The notes: a model not told the origin generated them from the sequence alone. A stretch of DNA of 64,000 nt from Flavobacterium sp. HSC-32F16 (GCF_024171645.1 NZ_JALKAC010000005.1:248001-312000); one strand, 5' to 3'; shown: positions 31,811-40,504, counted from the stretch's first letter. Translations and numbers: made by a program.

Positions 31811-32494
31811 CTTTATTTCGAAGTGAAAACCGTTTTCAGTTAACTCACTATATTTCAATTTATTGAATCTAAAAAGTTTTGCCGGGCGACCGGTTTTTAT
31901 GGGTGAAAATTTTTCAGTTTCTTCTAAAATACCGTAGCTGAGTATTTTTTTTCTAAAGTTTCGACGGTCAATTTCTTTTTCTAAAATGGTGCAATACAAG
32001 TTTTCAAGATCTGAAAATAAGAATTCTTCGGGAAGTAAATCGAAGCCAATTGGTTCATAAGTCAATTTTGACTTTAGCCTGTCAATCGCTTTTTGAAGTA
32101 TTACATTATGATCGAAAGCCAAAGCAGGGATTTCATCTATTTTACACCATTGTACTTTTTCGGCATCAGTACTGGCTTTGATGTCTAAATTTGAAGCATC
32201 GACCAAAGCATAATATGCCACTGAAATTACACGGTTTCTTGAATCTCTGTAAATATCATCTCCAAAAGTGTATAATTGTTCCATAAAAGTCAGCTGGACG
32301 TTTGTTTCTTCATGTAATTCACGAATTACCGCATCGCTCAGCGATTCATCATTTTTGACTAAACCGCCCGGTAAAGCCCAGTATTTTTCTGAAGTGCCAA
32401 ACTGCTGTTCAATCAATAATACATACAGATCATTGTTTTTGTATCCAAAAACAATCGCATCGACAGCAATTCTAATATTTTGTAATTTTTCCAT
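31802..32494 (-). CDS. nrtR: NrtR-type Nudix / winged-helix transcriptional regulator
   Basis: Family regulators bind ADP-ribose through a Nudix domain and control NAD+ genes through a C-terminal winged helix. The Nudix domain (about 1-130) carries GGLVKNDESLSDAVIRELHE with the REUxEE core intact, so catalysis is not ruled out. Only the final G-U of the box becomes N-V. Residues about 150-230 form the winged-helix part, with IDRRNFRKKILSYGIL and GRPAKLFRFN. I start at ATG 32494 because a -7 box (32514-32521) lies between it and the alternative upstream start at 32536. It sits directly upstream of the ADP-ribose operon and its paired operators. Confidence 0.9.
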   Translation of the reverse strand: MEKLQNIRIAVDAIVFGYKNNDLYVLLIEQQFGTSEKYWALPGGLVKNDESLSDAVIRELHEETNVQLTFMEQLYTFGDDIYRDSRNRVISVAYYALVDASNLDIKASTDAEKVQWCKIDEIPALAFDHNVILQKAIDRLKSKLTYEPIGFDLLPEEFLFSDLENLYCTILEKEIDRRNFRKKILSYGILEETEKFSPIKTGRPAKLFRFNKLKYSELTENGFHFEIKFA

Positions 32495-32513
32495 AATCCT
32501 AAATCCTATCAAA

Positions 32514-32521
32514 CAAATATA
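32514..32521 (-). promoter_or_regulatory. -7 box of the nrtR-type gene
   Basis: TATATTTG on the minus strand fits TAnnTTTG and lies 19 bases before ATG 32494. No TTG with normal spacing is seen. No copy of the TTTGCGT/ACGCAAA operator occurs here, so autoregulation is not supported. Confidence 0.5.
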
Positions 32522-32527
32522 ACGAAT

Positions 32528-32580
32528 GAGAGTCAATTTTATAATCTAATGCAGGAGCATAAATTATAAAACTGACTCTC
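32528..32580. terminator. Long hairpin between the PKD lipoprotein and the nrtR-type gene
   Basis: 18-base arms, GAGAGTCAATTTTATAAT (32528-32545) and ATTATAAAACTGACTCTC (32563-32580), pair with one mismatch around a 17-base loop. It probably separates the lipoprotein transcript from nrtR. The T-run is weak, so terminator function is inferred. Confidence 0.55.
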
Positions 32581-32607
32581 TATAAATATCTTTTCTTTTT
32601 GACCTGT

Positions 32608-32979
32608 CTAATTCACAGTTACACTTTTTTTGGGACTTACTGTACAGCTGCCTCCATCTTTTGAAAGTGTCACTTCAGCTTTGACTTCAACAGTTCCTGC
32701 GGTAGTATATGTGTGAGAAACTGCACCCGAGGCACTATTTACTGTTTGCGCAGGAGTTCCATCGCCAAAAGTCCATTTTACTGAAGTTACGGTATTGCTT
32801 CCGCCATATTGAATGGAGTAATTGATCACTTTAGGATTAGTTCCATCTGCTGAATGTTTTAATTCGGTCAAAATAGAATCACCAAAACAATCAATTATTG
32901 CATCATCATCGCTCTTACTGCAGGAATTTGTCATAAAAAACACTGTAGTAAACATTAAAATTGCCATTATTTTTTTCAT
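32608..32979 (-). CDS. PKD-domain lipoprotein
   Basis: A 123-residue predicted surface or periplasmic lipoprotein. The signal ends FMTNSC with Cys at 20, followed by an acidic SKSDDD stretch that resembles the lipoprotein export signal of Bacteroidota surface proteins. A single PKD-type beta-sandwich fills the rest: VKWTFGDGTPAQTV (the WDFGDG-like motif), SHTYTTAGTVEVKAEV, and a final SPKKSVTVN. PKD domains are usually adhesive or structural modules, and here the domain stands alone. Function unknown. Confidence 0.87.
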   Translation of the reverse strand: MKKIMAILMFTTVFFMTNSCSKSDDDAIIDCFGDSILTELKHSADGTNPKVINYSIQYGGSNTVTSVKWTFGDGTPAQTVNSASGAVSHTYTTAGTVEVKAEVTLSKDGGSCTVSPKKSVTVN

Positions 32980-33077
32980 AATAGGTTTGTTTTAGGAATT
33001 AACTTACCAAAGTTATTGTTTTTCAATCAAAAACAGAAGTGAATTACTCCTTTTCAAACAAATAAGGCTTTATGTCC

Positions 33078-33983
33078 TTATAACCTATTACCAAAAAACA
33101 GTTTCAATTCTTTAGAAATAATATCAAAAAACGATTTTAAATTATTGTTTTTTGGAACTAATAAATACACAAACTCTTCAGGAACATGAAAACTGTTCCA
33201 TACTAACTGCAGTTTGTTTTCTTTAATATAATTTCTGGCATTACAATTCCAGGTTACGGCTACTCCTTCATTTTTAGATAGAAGTCTAAGCATTTCAGAT
33301 TCGGAAGGAATAATATAATTTGGAACCATAGACGGTCTTTTTTTATTAAAAGCATGCAGCCAGAATACTTTTATATGCGGAATCCGCGCATCATGACTGT
33401 ACCATTTTTGCCCATTAAGCCACTGCTCAATTTCGGTATAATTGTCTGCTTTTAGTTTCTGACGGAAATCGGTTATATCTAAACTCGCTGGCGCAACCAT
33501 TATAAGTTTGATTTTTCCAACTATTTCATAAGTAGTATCAAAAGTGTCAAACCTTTTAGTAGTAATAGCAAAATCCAGTTTTTTTGAATCTACGAGAGCA
33601 AAAAGTTCGTCGTTTTCTGCAAAAGTAAAATCTATTAAATCAAACTTTGAAATTAAGAGATTTCCAACGCAGTCAAAAAGATGTTTTGAAATCCCTACCG
33701 AAATTAATCGGTTTGCATCTTCTGCCTTTGCACGAAAACCTGTCTCGACACTTTCGAGACGATCAAGTGCATCTATTATCAAATTATTCAATAACTTAGC
33801 ATATTCGGTGGGCTCTACTCCTTTTGATTTCCGATTAAATAATTTATTTCCAACGTGAGCCTCAAGCATAGAAATTTGCTGACTAACCGCAGGCTGGCTC
33901 ATAAATAACTCTTTTGCGGCGACCGAAAAATTACCATTTTTATATACAGCCTTAAAAGTTCTGTACCATTCTAGATTTACCAT
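33078..33983 (-). CDS. LysR family transcriptional regulator
   Basis: A 301-residue LysR-type regulator. The N-terminal winged helix reads LEWYRTFKAVYKNGNFSVAA and LFMSQPAVSQQISMLEAHVG, with the classic helix-turn-helix. The C-terminal effector domain begins around residue 90. It is divergent from the DJ-1/PfpI gene with an 85-base shared region. That region contains TAAC-N7-GTTTA between 34000 and 34017, a weak candidate LysR box. Likely target genes are the DJ-1-type gene and perhaps the alcohol dehydrogenase beyond it. Confidence 0.93.
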   Translation of the reverse strand: MVNLEWYRTFKAVYKNGNFSVAAKELFMSQPAVSQQISMLEAHVGNKLFNRKSKGVEPTEYAKLLNNLIIDALDRLESVETGFRAKAEDANRLISVGISKHLFDCVGNLLISKFDLIDFTFAENDELFALVDSKKLDFAITTKRFDTFDTTYEIVGKIKLIMVAPASLDITDFRQKLKADNYTEIEQWLNGQKWYSHDARIPHIKVFWLHAFNKKRPSMVPNYIIPSESEMLRLLSKNEGVAVTWNCNARNYIKENKLQLVWNSFHVPEEFVYLLVPKNNNLKSFFDIISKELKLFFGNRL

Positions 33984-34044
33984 GACATAAATTTACTTAT
34001 AACAAACATAGTTTATTTTATTTTTACTAATATCACTTATGGTG

Positions 34045-34052
34045 TAAATTTG
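34045..34052 (+). promoter_or_regulatory. -7 box of the DJ-1/PfpI gene
   Basis: TAAATTTG fits TAnnTTTG and lies 16 bases before the ATG. A -33 TTG is missing, as expected for an activator-dependent promoter next to a divergent LysR gene. Confidence 0.5.
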
Positions 34053-34068
34053 TTAAAAATTTAAAATC

Positions 34069-34830
34069 ATGAAAAAAATAGCATTACTCACAATAATTGC
34101 ATTTACCGCGGTAAGCACAACTGCTGTAGCTCAAAAATCAAATAAAAAAGGGATGAAAAAAGTATTATTTGTTGTAACCAGTAACGATAAACTGGGCAAC
34201 ACAGGAGAAAAAACAGGATTCTGGTCAGAAGAATTTGCTGCGCCATATTATGAATTATTAGATCAGGGAGTTGAAATTACAATTGCTTCTCCGCTTGGAG
34301 GACAACCTCCAATTGATCCTAAAAGTGCTGATCCGGCATCGGCAACAGAAGACACCAAACGTTTTGACGCTGATAAGGTTTTACAGGAAAAACTAAAAAA
34401 CACTTTAAAATTATCAACGGTAAATCAAAAAGATTACGACGCTGTATTTTATCCAGGTGGTCATGGTCCGCTTTGGGATTTAGTTGAAGACAGAAGTTCT
34501 ATCGCTTTAATTGAAGCTTTTTATACTAACAAAAAACCGGTAGCATTTGTTTGTCATGCTCCTGCTGTTTTGAAAAACGTAAAAGTAAAAGGGGAATATT
34601 TAGTAAAGGGTAAAAAAGTAACCGGTTTTACTAATGAAGAAGAGGAAGCGGTTGGTTTAACTAAAGTAGTTCCGTTTTTATTAGAAGATGCTTTATCATC
34701 AAACGGAGGAATTTTTTCTAAAGGTCCAAACTGGCAGCCTTATGCTGTTCAAGACGGTTTATTAATTACAGGTCAAAACCCTGCATCGTCTAAATTGGTA
34801 GCTGGAAAATTGCTGCAAGAGTTAAAATAA
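34069..34830 (+). CDS. Exported DJ-1/PfpI family protein (Hsp31-like)
   Basis: A 253-residue class I glutamine-amidotransferase-like protein. It has a signal peptide (MKKIALLTIIAFTAVSTTAV, cut near AQ), unusual for a family that is mostly cytosolic. The nucleophile elbow is VCHAPAVL with the catalytic Cys. The upstream PGGHGPLWDL and DGLLITGQNPAS match Hsp31/YDR533C-type chaperone-glyoxalase members. Close relatives degrade methylglyoxal without glutathione or protect proteins from glycation. The neighbouring LysR regulator and the aldehyde-reductase-type alcohol dehydrogenase fit a role in reactive carbonyl defence. This is inferred. Confidence 0.9.
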   Translation: MKKIALLTIIAFTAVSTTAVAQKSNKKGMKKVLFVVTSNDKLGNTGEKTGFWSEEFAAPYYELLDQGVEITIASPLGGQPPIDPKSADPASATEDTKRFDADKVLQEKLKNTLKLSTVNQKDYDAVFYPGGHGPLWDLVEDRSSIALIEAFYTNKKPVAFVCHAPAVLKNVKVKGEYLVKGKKVTGFTNEEEEAVGLTKVVPFLLEDALSSNGGIFSKGPNWQPYAVQDGLLITGQNPASSKLVAGKLLQELK

Positions 34831-35017
34831 AAGGTCTAAGGGACTGAGGCTCTAAGATTCTAAGGTTTTCTTTTAGAAATCTAAAAACTCAATCTCTTAT
34901 TCACTAAATGGGAAAATAAAAATTAATAAATCACAATGTTAAGTTTCTGAGAATTTATGTTCTAAAGCAAAAAACTTAGAACCTCAGAAACTTAGCATCT
35001 TAGAAACTCAAAAAAAA
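34831..35017. repeat. 187-base spacer built from CTAAG/CTTAG words
   Basis: The left part repeats CTAAG and CTGAGG words (34834-34875). The right part carries the complementary CTTAG, CCTCAG and CTTAGAA words (34976-35007), giving a loose inverted repeat around an AT-rich centre. No gene is seen. Confidence 0.6.
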
Positions 35018-36175
35018 ATGCTCAACTTTGAATTATATAATCCGACAAATTTAATTTTCGGAAAAGGACAAATTGAAAAACTTTCGACTTTGGTTCCAAA
35101 AAATGCTAAAATTCTTTTGGCATATGGCGGCGGAAGTATTTTTAAAAACGGAATTTACGATCAGGTAATCGCAAACTTAAAAGGTTTTGAAATAGTAGAA
35201 TTTGGCGGTATTGAACCCAACCCAAGATTTGAAACTTTGATGAAAGCAGTTGATGTTATTAAAGCAGAAAAAATTGACTTTATTCTCGCTGTCGGCGGCG
35301 GATCTGTAATTGATGGCGTGAAATTTATTTCGGCTGCCGTTCATTTTGAAGGAAATCCGATTGATATTTTACAGAAACGTATTTTGATTAAAGAAAATGC
35401 AATGCCTTTTGGAACTGTTTTGACGCTTCCAGCAACAGGAAGTGAAATGAATTCAGGCTATGTGGTAACGATTGAAGCGACTCAGGAAAAATTATCTTCT
35501 GGAGGAAGTGCTTTGTTTCCGCAATTCTCTATTTGTGACCCGGCAGTTATTGACTCTTTACCAAAAAGACAGCTTGAAAATGGTGTTGTAGATGCTTACA
35601 CACATGTTATGGAACAATATTTAACGTATCCAACTGATGCTTTTTTACAAGATAGGATTGCAGAAGGAATTCTACAGACTTTAATTGAAGTTGGTCCTGG
35701 AGTTGTTAAAAATCCAACCGATTATACTTTGGCTTCAAATTTTATGTGGAGCTGTACAATGGCTTTAAACGGTTTAATCCAAAAAGGTGTTCCAAGCGAT
35801 TGGGCAACTCACATGATTGGTCACGAATTAACGGCTTTATATGAAATTGATCATGCCAGAACTTTGGCAATTATTGGTCCGAGTTTGTATACCGTAATGT
35901 TCGAAACTAAAAAAGGAAAATTAGCGCAATACGGAAGACGTATTTTCAACTTAACTGGTTCTGACGAAGAAGTGGCAAAAGAAGCGATCAACAAAACAGT
36001 TGAGTTTTTCCATACCATGGGAATGGAAACGAAACTTTCTCAATATACCAAAGACTACAGTAATACAGCAGATTTTATCGTAAATCGTTTCGACGAAAGA
36101 GGCTGGAAAGGTTTAGGTGAAAATCAATTAGTGACTTTAGATAAAGTAAAATCTATTGTGGAACTTTCTTATTAG
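35018..36175 (+). CDS. Iron-containing alcohol dehydrogenase (YqhD-like)
   Basis: A 385-residue group III alcohol dehydrogenase, probably an NADPH-dependent aldehyde reductase. The Rossmann part shows LAYGGGSIFKNGIYD and AVGGGSVIDGVKF. The metal-binding part shows TLPATGSEMNSG, DAYTHVMEQYL and MIGHELTALYEIDHARTLA, which supply the Asp and three His iron or zinc ligands. E. coli YqhD reduces short aldehydes formed by lipid peroxidation. The adjacent Hsp31-like protein and LysR regulator suggest joint aldehyde detoxification. A strong terminator follows. Confidence 0.94.
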   Translation: MLNFELYNPTNLIFGKGQIEKLSTLVPKNAKILLAYGGGSIFKNGIYDQVIANLKGFEIVEFGGIEPNPRFETLMKAVDVIKAEKIDFILAVGGGSVIDGVKFISAAVHFEGNPIDILQKRILIKENAMPFGTVLTLPATGSEMNSGYVVTIEATQEKLSSGGSALFPQFSICDPAVIDSLPKRQLENGVVDAYTHVMEQYLTYPTDAFLQDRIAEGILQTLIEVGPGVVKNPTDYTLASNFMWSCTMALNGLIQKGVPSDWATHMIGHELTALYEIDHARTLAIIGPSLYTVMFETKKGKLAQYGRRIFNLTGSDEEVAKEAINKTVEFFHTMGMETKLSQYTKDYSNTADFIVNRFDERGWKGLGENQLVTLDKVKSIVELSY

Positions 36176-36247
36176 TCACAGAATTCAGTTTCAGTTTACA
36201 GTTTTAGCATATCACTAAAAACTGTTGACTGTTACTGCAAACTCAAA

Positions 36248-36282
36248 AAAGGCGTTCTTATATAAAATAGGAACGCCTTTTT
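36248..36282 (+). terminator. Rho-independent terminator after the alcohol dehydrogenase
   Basis: Stem AAAGGCGTTC/GAACGCCTTT (36248-36257 with 36271-36280), followed by T residues. Preceded by a short spacer of ACTGT/ACAGT words (36186-36238). Confidence 0.9.
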
Positions 36283-36433
36283 AAAATACTAAAACAAAAC
36301 TAACTAACTCAAATCTTTGTAAATTCATTAAAATTCTAATTTATAAAGACTTACAACGTTAGGTTTTGTATTTTATTGTATCGCAAAGTATAAAATGTTA
36401 TAAAAAATTAAATTGGTCATGACAGCAGGCTGT

Positions 36434-38920
36434 TTATTTAAATTTTTCATTCATTTTGTTTTCCAATATTTTAGTCAGATTTTCAACTTCTGCTCTAATA
36501 TTCTTGAAATCAACATTCTTTTTTTCTCCTAAAACTTTTCCTTCCAGAAAAGATTTCAGATCATACATTTCGCTTTTGCTCTTCACTATTAGAATTCCCG
36601 TATCCGGTTTTTTTTCTTTATTAAACCTTAAACTGGCTAATATTCCTGCTTCCTCTCTGCTGAGTAAAGCTTCCAGACTTTTTTTTGTCGAAAATTCTTC
36701 TGCTATTGTATTGAAGTTGGCTTCAATTGTTTCATTATCGTTAATATTTGAAATAAATAAATTAGTAATAATCCTAAATTCCTGACTATGTTGTTCTTCT
36801 GAATTGCTGTTATCTTGCTTTTCGAAATGTATCATTTTTGCCAAAACCTCATCATTTGATTCATAATACAATATATTTTCTGCCAGATTAGGTAATATCG
36901 TATTTTCTAATTCTAGTGACGATTTAGACAATAGGGTTTTCTTTCCAATAATCAGTTTACTGCTATTTTTACCACCCTGTTTTTCAATAACAATTTCAGC
37001 CTTTTTTTTGCTGTTAGATATTGTAATTTCAATACCCTTATCTTTTAATTCGAAATGAAAACGATTAAAATAATGCATGGCAAACAAATCAAGATCATAG
37101 CTTGTCAAAACTCCATTTTTCCAATATTTAGAAATAAATTGGCGATCCAATTTTATATATTCCGGACCGTCCACTATTTTTCCGTCTTTATAAGTCGATT
37201 TTATATCATAATTTGGATATTGATACTTTTCGAGATTTTCTAAATAATTGTTCGAATATTGATATTTAATAATGCCGTTTTCATAATAATCAACATGATT
37301 AAATTCATTTGACTCTGTAGCAAAATATCCAGAAAAGGGTGTGTCATTTCTATAAATTCCAACATAAGAATCTTGTCTGTCTGAAGTAATCAAAAAAGAT
37401 TGATTGACGATTTTGGTTCTTTTTCCGTTCTCAAAATAAATTGTTTTCACAATATTATTTTCGTCTTTTTTATCGTATTCACTTCTATAATAAATCTCTT
37501 CGGTTATTGCTCCTTTTTTATAGATGGTGCTTTTTTGAGCTTCAACTAACTTTCCTTCAAAAGGCAAATCATTTTTATATTCCAGTCTTCCTGTTATTTC
37601 CCGATTGTCATAAAAAACAGTTTCTCCATTTTTAATATCATTTATAACCGTATAAGTTTTAACAGGATCATCGAGATAATAATTAAAGATTTTCTGTACG
37701 CCGTTTTTCTTATATCCGGAAACATTTATTAATTCGTTTTGATCATTTTGGTTTTTAATAACAAATGTTCCGTTAAAAGGTTTTTCATCTTTATAAACAC
37801 CTTTTGCCACAACACTTCCCGACTCATCTTTTACAATCGCTTCGCCTTCTTTTAAACCTTTGCTGTAGTTTTGATTAATAGATAAATCACTTGCAAACTT
37901 TTCATCAAAGTTACCCTCAAATGGCTGACCGTTTTTATAAATACGTTTTGCTTTTATCGTTCCGTCAGGATTATATTCTATTTGATCGCCCTGTTCTTCT
38001 CCTTCAGAATATTTTACAATTTTTAAAACTTTTCCATTTGGATAATATTGAGTTGCCTCGCCATTTTTCTGTCCGTTTTTATAATTTATTTCAGATTTAA
38101 CTGCGATCGCAAATTTATTCTGAGAGTAATAATCATAAACAATTCCGTTTGCAATATCACGTCCGTATTTCTCGAAATCTTTTTCGTTAATGGTCTGTAA
38201 AATTTTTCCCGACTTATCATAATTAATCTGTTTAAACGGTTCTGTATTACTGCTTGTAATATCGTACCAGATTTCCTGAGCAAGCTGTTTGGAGTTGAGC
38301 CAAAATATTTTCTTTTTTATGACTTCTCTCTTTTTCCCACTGCCATTTTTATCACGAATAATCATACCTTCAGTCATTCGAATTGGTTCTTCTCTGTCCG
38401 CTTCATTATCCGATTTGTTTAATCGGTAATTATCCCAGTTTATAACTTCTTCAAAATCGCCGTTTACAGGTCTTCCGCCTTCATATTTCCCTTTCATTAA
38501 TACTGTGCCATCTTCATGGTAAACAATAGTTTCTCCGTCTTTTCTTCCGTTTTTATACTGGACCGTTTTAAACTTTTTACCACTTGGATAATAATAAACC
38601 AAATTAGAAACTGCAGAAAAGTTATAAAATTGATAAAAGGAAGAATCGAAACCATTTTTATCCAGCCAAAGTACATCACCCACATAATTATCTTCATTAT
38701 CCTGAAAAGAATATCCTTGAAACTGCGGCGTTTTGTTGATATAGAAATCTTCGACCAAAACCAGATTTCCTGATTTTTTTGAAGGCTGGATTCTATAAAA
38801 AGAAGCATTTTCTTTGGTTGTAGTTTTCCAATTGGCATCGAAATAAAGTGGTTCCATATTTTGGGAGAAAGAAAATAGTGTTGTGAAAACAAAAATAAGG
38901 GTCAAAAATTTATGCGTCAT
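36434..38920 (-). CDS. Large exported MORN/YwqK-repeat protein
   Basis: An 828-residue protein with a signal peptide (ending FSFSQ) and many MORN-variant repeats of the YwqK type. Each is about 22-24 residues and centred on Y-x-x-G-x-x-x-G-x-x-x-x-Y-x-x-x-G, for instance QYKNGRKDGETIVYHEDG and NYKNGQKNGEATQYYPNG. Repeats run from about residue 100 to 630. A non-repeat alpha/beta C-terminal domain (about 640-828) follows. Such repeats form beta-rich scaffolds. The frequent database label of antitoxin for YwqK proteins is not supported here, because there is no toxin neighbour. Function unknown. Confidence 0.85.
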   Translation of the reverse strand: MTHKFLTLIFVFTTLFSFSQNMEPLYFDANWKTTTKENASFYRIQPSKKSGNLVLVEDFYINKTPQFQGYSFQDNEDNYVGDVLWLDKNGFDSSFYQFYNFSAVSNLVYYYPSGKKFKTVQYKNGRKDGETIVYHEDGTVLMKGKYEGGRPVNGDFEEVINWDNYRLNKSDNEADREEPIRMTEGMIIRDKNGSGKKREVIKKKIFWLNSKQLAQEIWYDITSSNTEPFKQINYDKSGKILQTINEKDFEKYGRDIANGIVYDYYSQNKFAIAVKSEINYKNGQKNGEATQYYPNGKVLKIVKYSEGEEQGDQIEYNPDGTIKAKRIYKNGQPFEGNFDEKFASDLSINQNYSKGLKEGEAIVKDESGSVVAKGVYKDEKPFNGTFVIKNQNDQNELINVSGYKKNGVQKIFNYYLDDPVKTYTVINDIKNGETVFYDNREITGRLEYKNDLPFEGKLVEAQKSTIYKKGAITEEIYYRSEYDKKDENNIVKTIYFENGKRTKIVNQSFLITSDRQDSYVGIYRNDTPFSGYFATESNEFNHVDYYENGIIKYQYSNNYLENLEKYQYPNYDIKSTYKDGKIVDGPEYIKLDRQFISKYWKNGVLTSYDLDLFAMHYFNRFHFELKDKGIEITISNSKKKAEIVIEKQGGKNSSKLIIGKKTLLSKSSLELENTILPNLAENILYYESNDEVLAKMIHFEKQDNSNSEEQHSQEFRIITNLFISNINDNETIEANFNTIAEEFSTKKSLEALLSREEAGILASLRFNKEKKPDTGILIVKSKSEMYDLKSFLEGKVLGEKKNVDFKNIRAEVENLTKILENKMNEKFK

Positions 38921-39060
38921 AATTGAAAGAAATTTCTCAAAAATAACATTTTTTAACTAACTTTAGTTTTTAAAAGCTAAAATATATTCTGAAATTCAGC
39001 TGCTTTTAAATTAAAAGAAAACGAACCTGAAGCTGTTTAGCAAATTTCTTAAATTAGACT

Positions 39061-39092
39061 TTGCTTTATTAGCACATTATTAAGTACTTTTG
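39061..39092 (+). promoter_or_regulatory. Promoter of gpsA
   Basis: TTG at 39061-39063 and TACTTTTG at 39085-39092 with a 21-base spacer. The box overlaps an alternative ATG at 39090, which supports the later start at 39111. Confidence 0.6.
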
Positions 39093-39110
39093 TTTCAAAT
39101 TAATAAAATA

Positions 39111-40106
39111 ATGAGCGAAAAGTTAAAATTTGCAGTAATTGGAGGAGGAAGCTGGGCTACGGCAATTGCAAAAATGTTATGCGTTAATCTTTCAGAAATT
39201 GCGTGGTATATGCGTAATGAATCTGCAATCGAACATATCCAGAAATACAAACACAATCCAAATTATTTAAGTTCAGTTGAATTCGACACCAGCAAACTTA
39301 AATTAACCAGCAATATAAACGAGGCAATCGAATATGCAGATTATATCATTTTTGCAATTCCATCTGCTTTCCTTGATGCCGAATTGAAAAACATGACGGT
39401 TTCTTTATCAGATAAAATTATTTTTTCGGCTATTAAAGGTATTGTTCCCGAAACTAGTTTAATTGTTGGTGAACATTTTCACATTCAATACGATATTCCT
39501 TATTACAACATTGGTGTTATTACAGGTCCTTGTCACGCCGAGGAAGTAGCACTTGAAAGGCTTTCGTATTTAACCATTGCCTGCGGTGATCCGGAAAAAG
39601 CTTCGATTGTAGCAAAATCACTTTCAGGGAATTATATTAAAGCCAAAATCTCTGATGATATTATTGGTACTGAATATGCGGCAATGCTTAAAAATATTTA
39701 CGCAATCGCTGCCGGAATTGCCCACGGATTAGGTTATGGAGATAACTTCCAATCGGTAATGATGAGTAACGGAATCCGCGAGATGAAAAAGTTCATTCGT
39801 AAAGTGCATAAAATGAAACGTAATATTAATGATTCGGCTTATTTGGGCGATTTATTAGTTACAGGATATTCGGTTTTCTCAAGAAACAGAATGTTTGGAA
39901 ATATGATTGGTAAAGGTTACACTGTAAAAAGTGCCATGATGGAAATGAGCATGGTTGCTGAAGGCTATTATGCCACAAAAAGTGCTTATAAACTAAATCA
40001 GGGTTACGGAGCAAAAACACCAATTATTAATGCCGTTTATGCGGTTTTATATGAAGGTAAAGATGCAAAATCTGTATTTAAAAAATTAACTGAATCGTTG
40101 GATTAA
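39111..40106 (+). CDS. gpsA: Glycerol-3-phosphate dehydrogenase [NAD(P)+]
   Basis: Reduces dihydroxyacetone phosphate to sn-glycerol-3-phosphate for phospholipid synthesis. I start at ATG 39111 (MSEKLKFAVIGGGSWATAIA), where the Rossmann GxGxW-type loop begins at once. Other landmarks are ITGPCHAEEVA, GTEYAAMLKNIYAIAAGIA with the catalytic Lys, and GYGAKTPIINAVYAVLYEGK at the C-terminus. Standard length. Upstream -33/-7 elements and a downstream terminator mark it as monocistronic. Confidence 0.96.
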   Translation: MSEKLKFAVIGGGSWATAIAKMLCVNLSEIAWYMRNESAIEHIQKYKHNPNYLSSVEFDTSKLKLTSNINEAIEYADYIIFAIPSAFLDAELKNMTVSLSDKIIFSAIKGIVPETSLIVGEHFHIQYDIPYYNIGVITGPCHAEEVALERLSYLTIACGDPEKASIVAKSLSGNYIKAKISDDIIGTEYAAMLKNIYAIAAGIAHGLGYGDNFQSVMMSNGIREMKKFIRKVHKMKRNINDSAYLGDLLVTGYSVFSRNRMFGNMIGKGYTVKSAMMEMSMVAEGYYATKSAYKLNQGYGAKTPIINAVYAVLYEGKDAKSVFKKLTESLD

Positions 40107-40160
40107 TATTTTTGTACAGAATATTAGAACAAAGAAAAATTAGATAAAACTTAATATAGC

Positions 40161-40193
40161 AAAGAGCTGAAAAATTATTTCAGCTCTTTTTTT
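40161..40193 (+). terminator. Rho-independent terminator after gpsA
   Basis: Stem AAAGAGCTGA(AA)/(TT)TCAGCTCTTT (40161-40190) followed by T residues. Confidence 0.9.
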
Positions 40194-40504
40194 ATTGATA
40201 AGAAATCTCAAAAAATAAAACTGAGCGAATAAAAACTGCTCAATTAACAAGAAATACTTTCTTTGAGAATACATCAAACCTACATCTTACATAAAAAAAG
40301 TTAAGTTACTACTCTTACAAAAAGCATTCAATATTATTTTACTGTTTATCAACAATTTACCTTCGTTATTTAAAACTTTAGAGATTGTCATTTTCTCACA
40401 AATAACTTATACTCTATTTTTCAATTCCCTTATTTTTCATTGCTTCACAAAGAATTATCGGTAGATTTGCGTCATTATTTTTATTTGTTCTAAATTAAAT
40501 ATAA
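40194..40504 (+). promoter_or_regulatory. Leader and promoter of the TonB receptor-cytochrome peroxidase operon
   Basis: The rest of the 398-base gap is AT-rich and has no gene. A full promoter is visible: TTG at 40440-40442, 19-base spacer, TAGATTTG at 40462-40469, which is 35 bases before the GTG start. The same 19-base spacing is seen in the NAD+ operon promoter. I see no convincing operator. Confidence 0.65.

Noticed and set aside
32495..32536. N-terminal extension of the NrtR-type regulator from 32536
   Set aside because: A good -7 box at 32514-32521 lies inside this extension, and the family N-terminus begins at MEKLQNIRIAVD.
38497..38892. A 131-codon minus-strand frame within the MORN-repeat gene
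   Set aside because: It is an out-of-frame shadow caused by AT-rich repetitive coding sequence. The 828-aa frame is continuous and repeat-structured.
36434..38920. Toxin-antitoxin role suggested by the common YwqK label
   Set aside because: No toxin-like neighbour exists, and the length and signal peptide do not fit an antitoxin.
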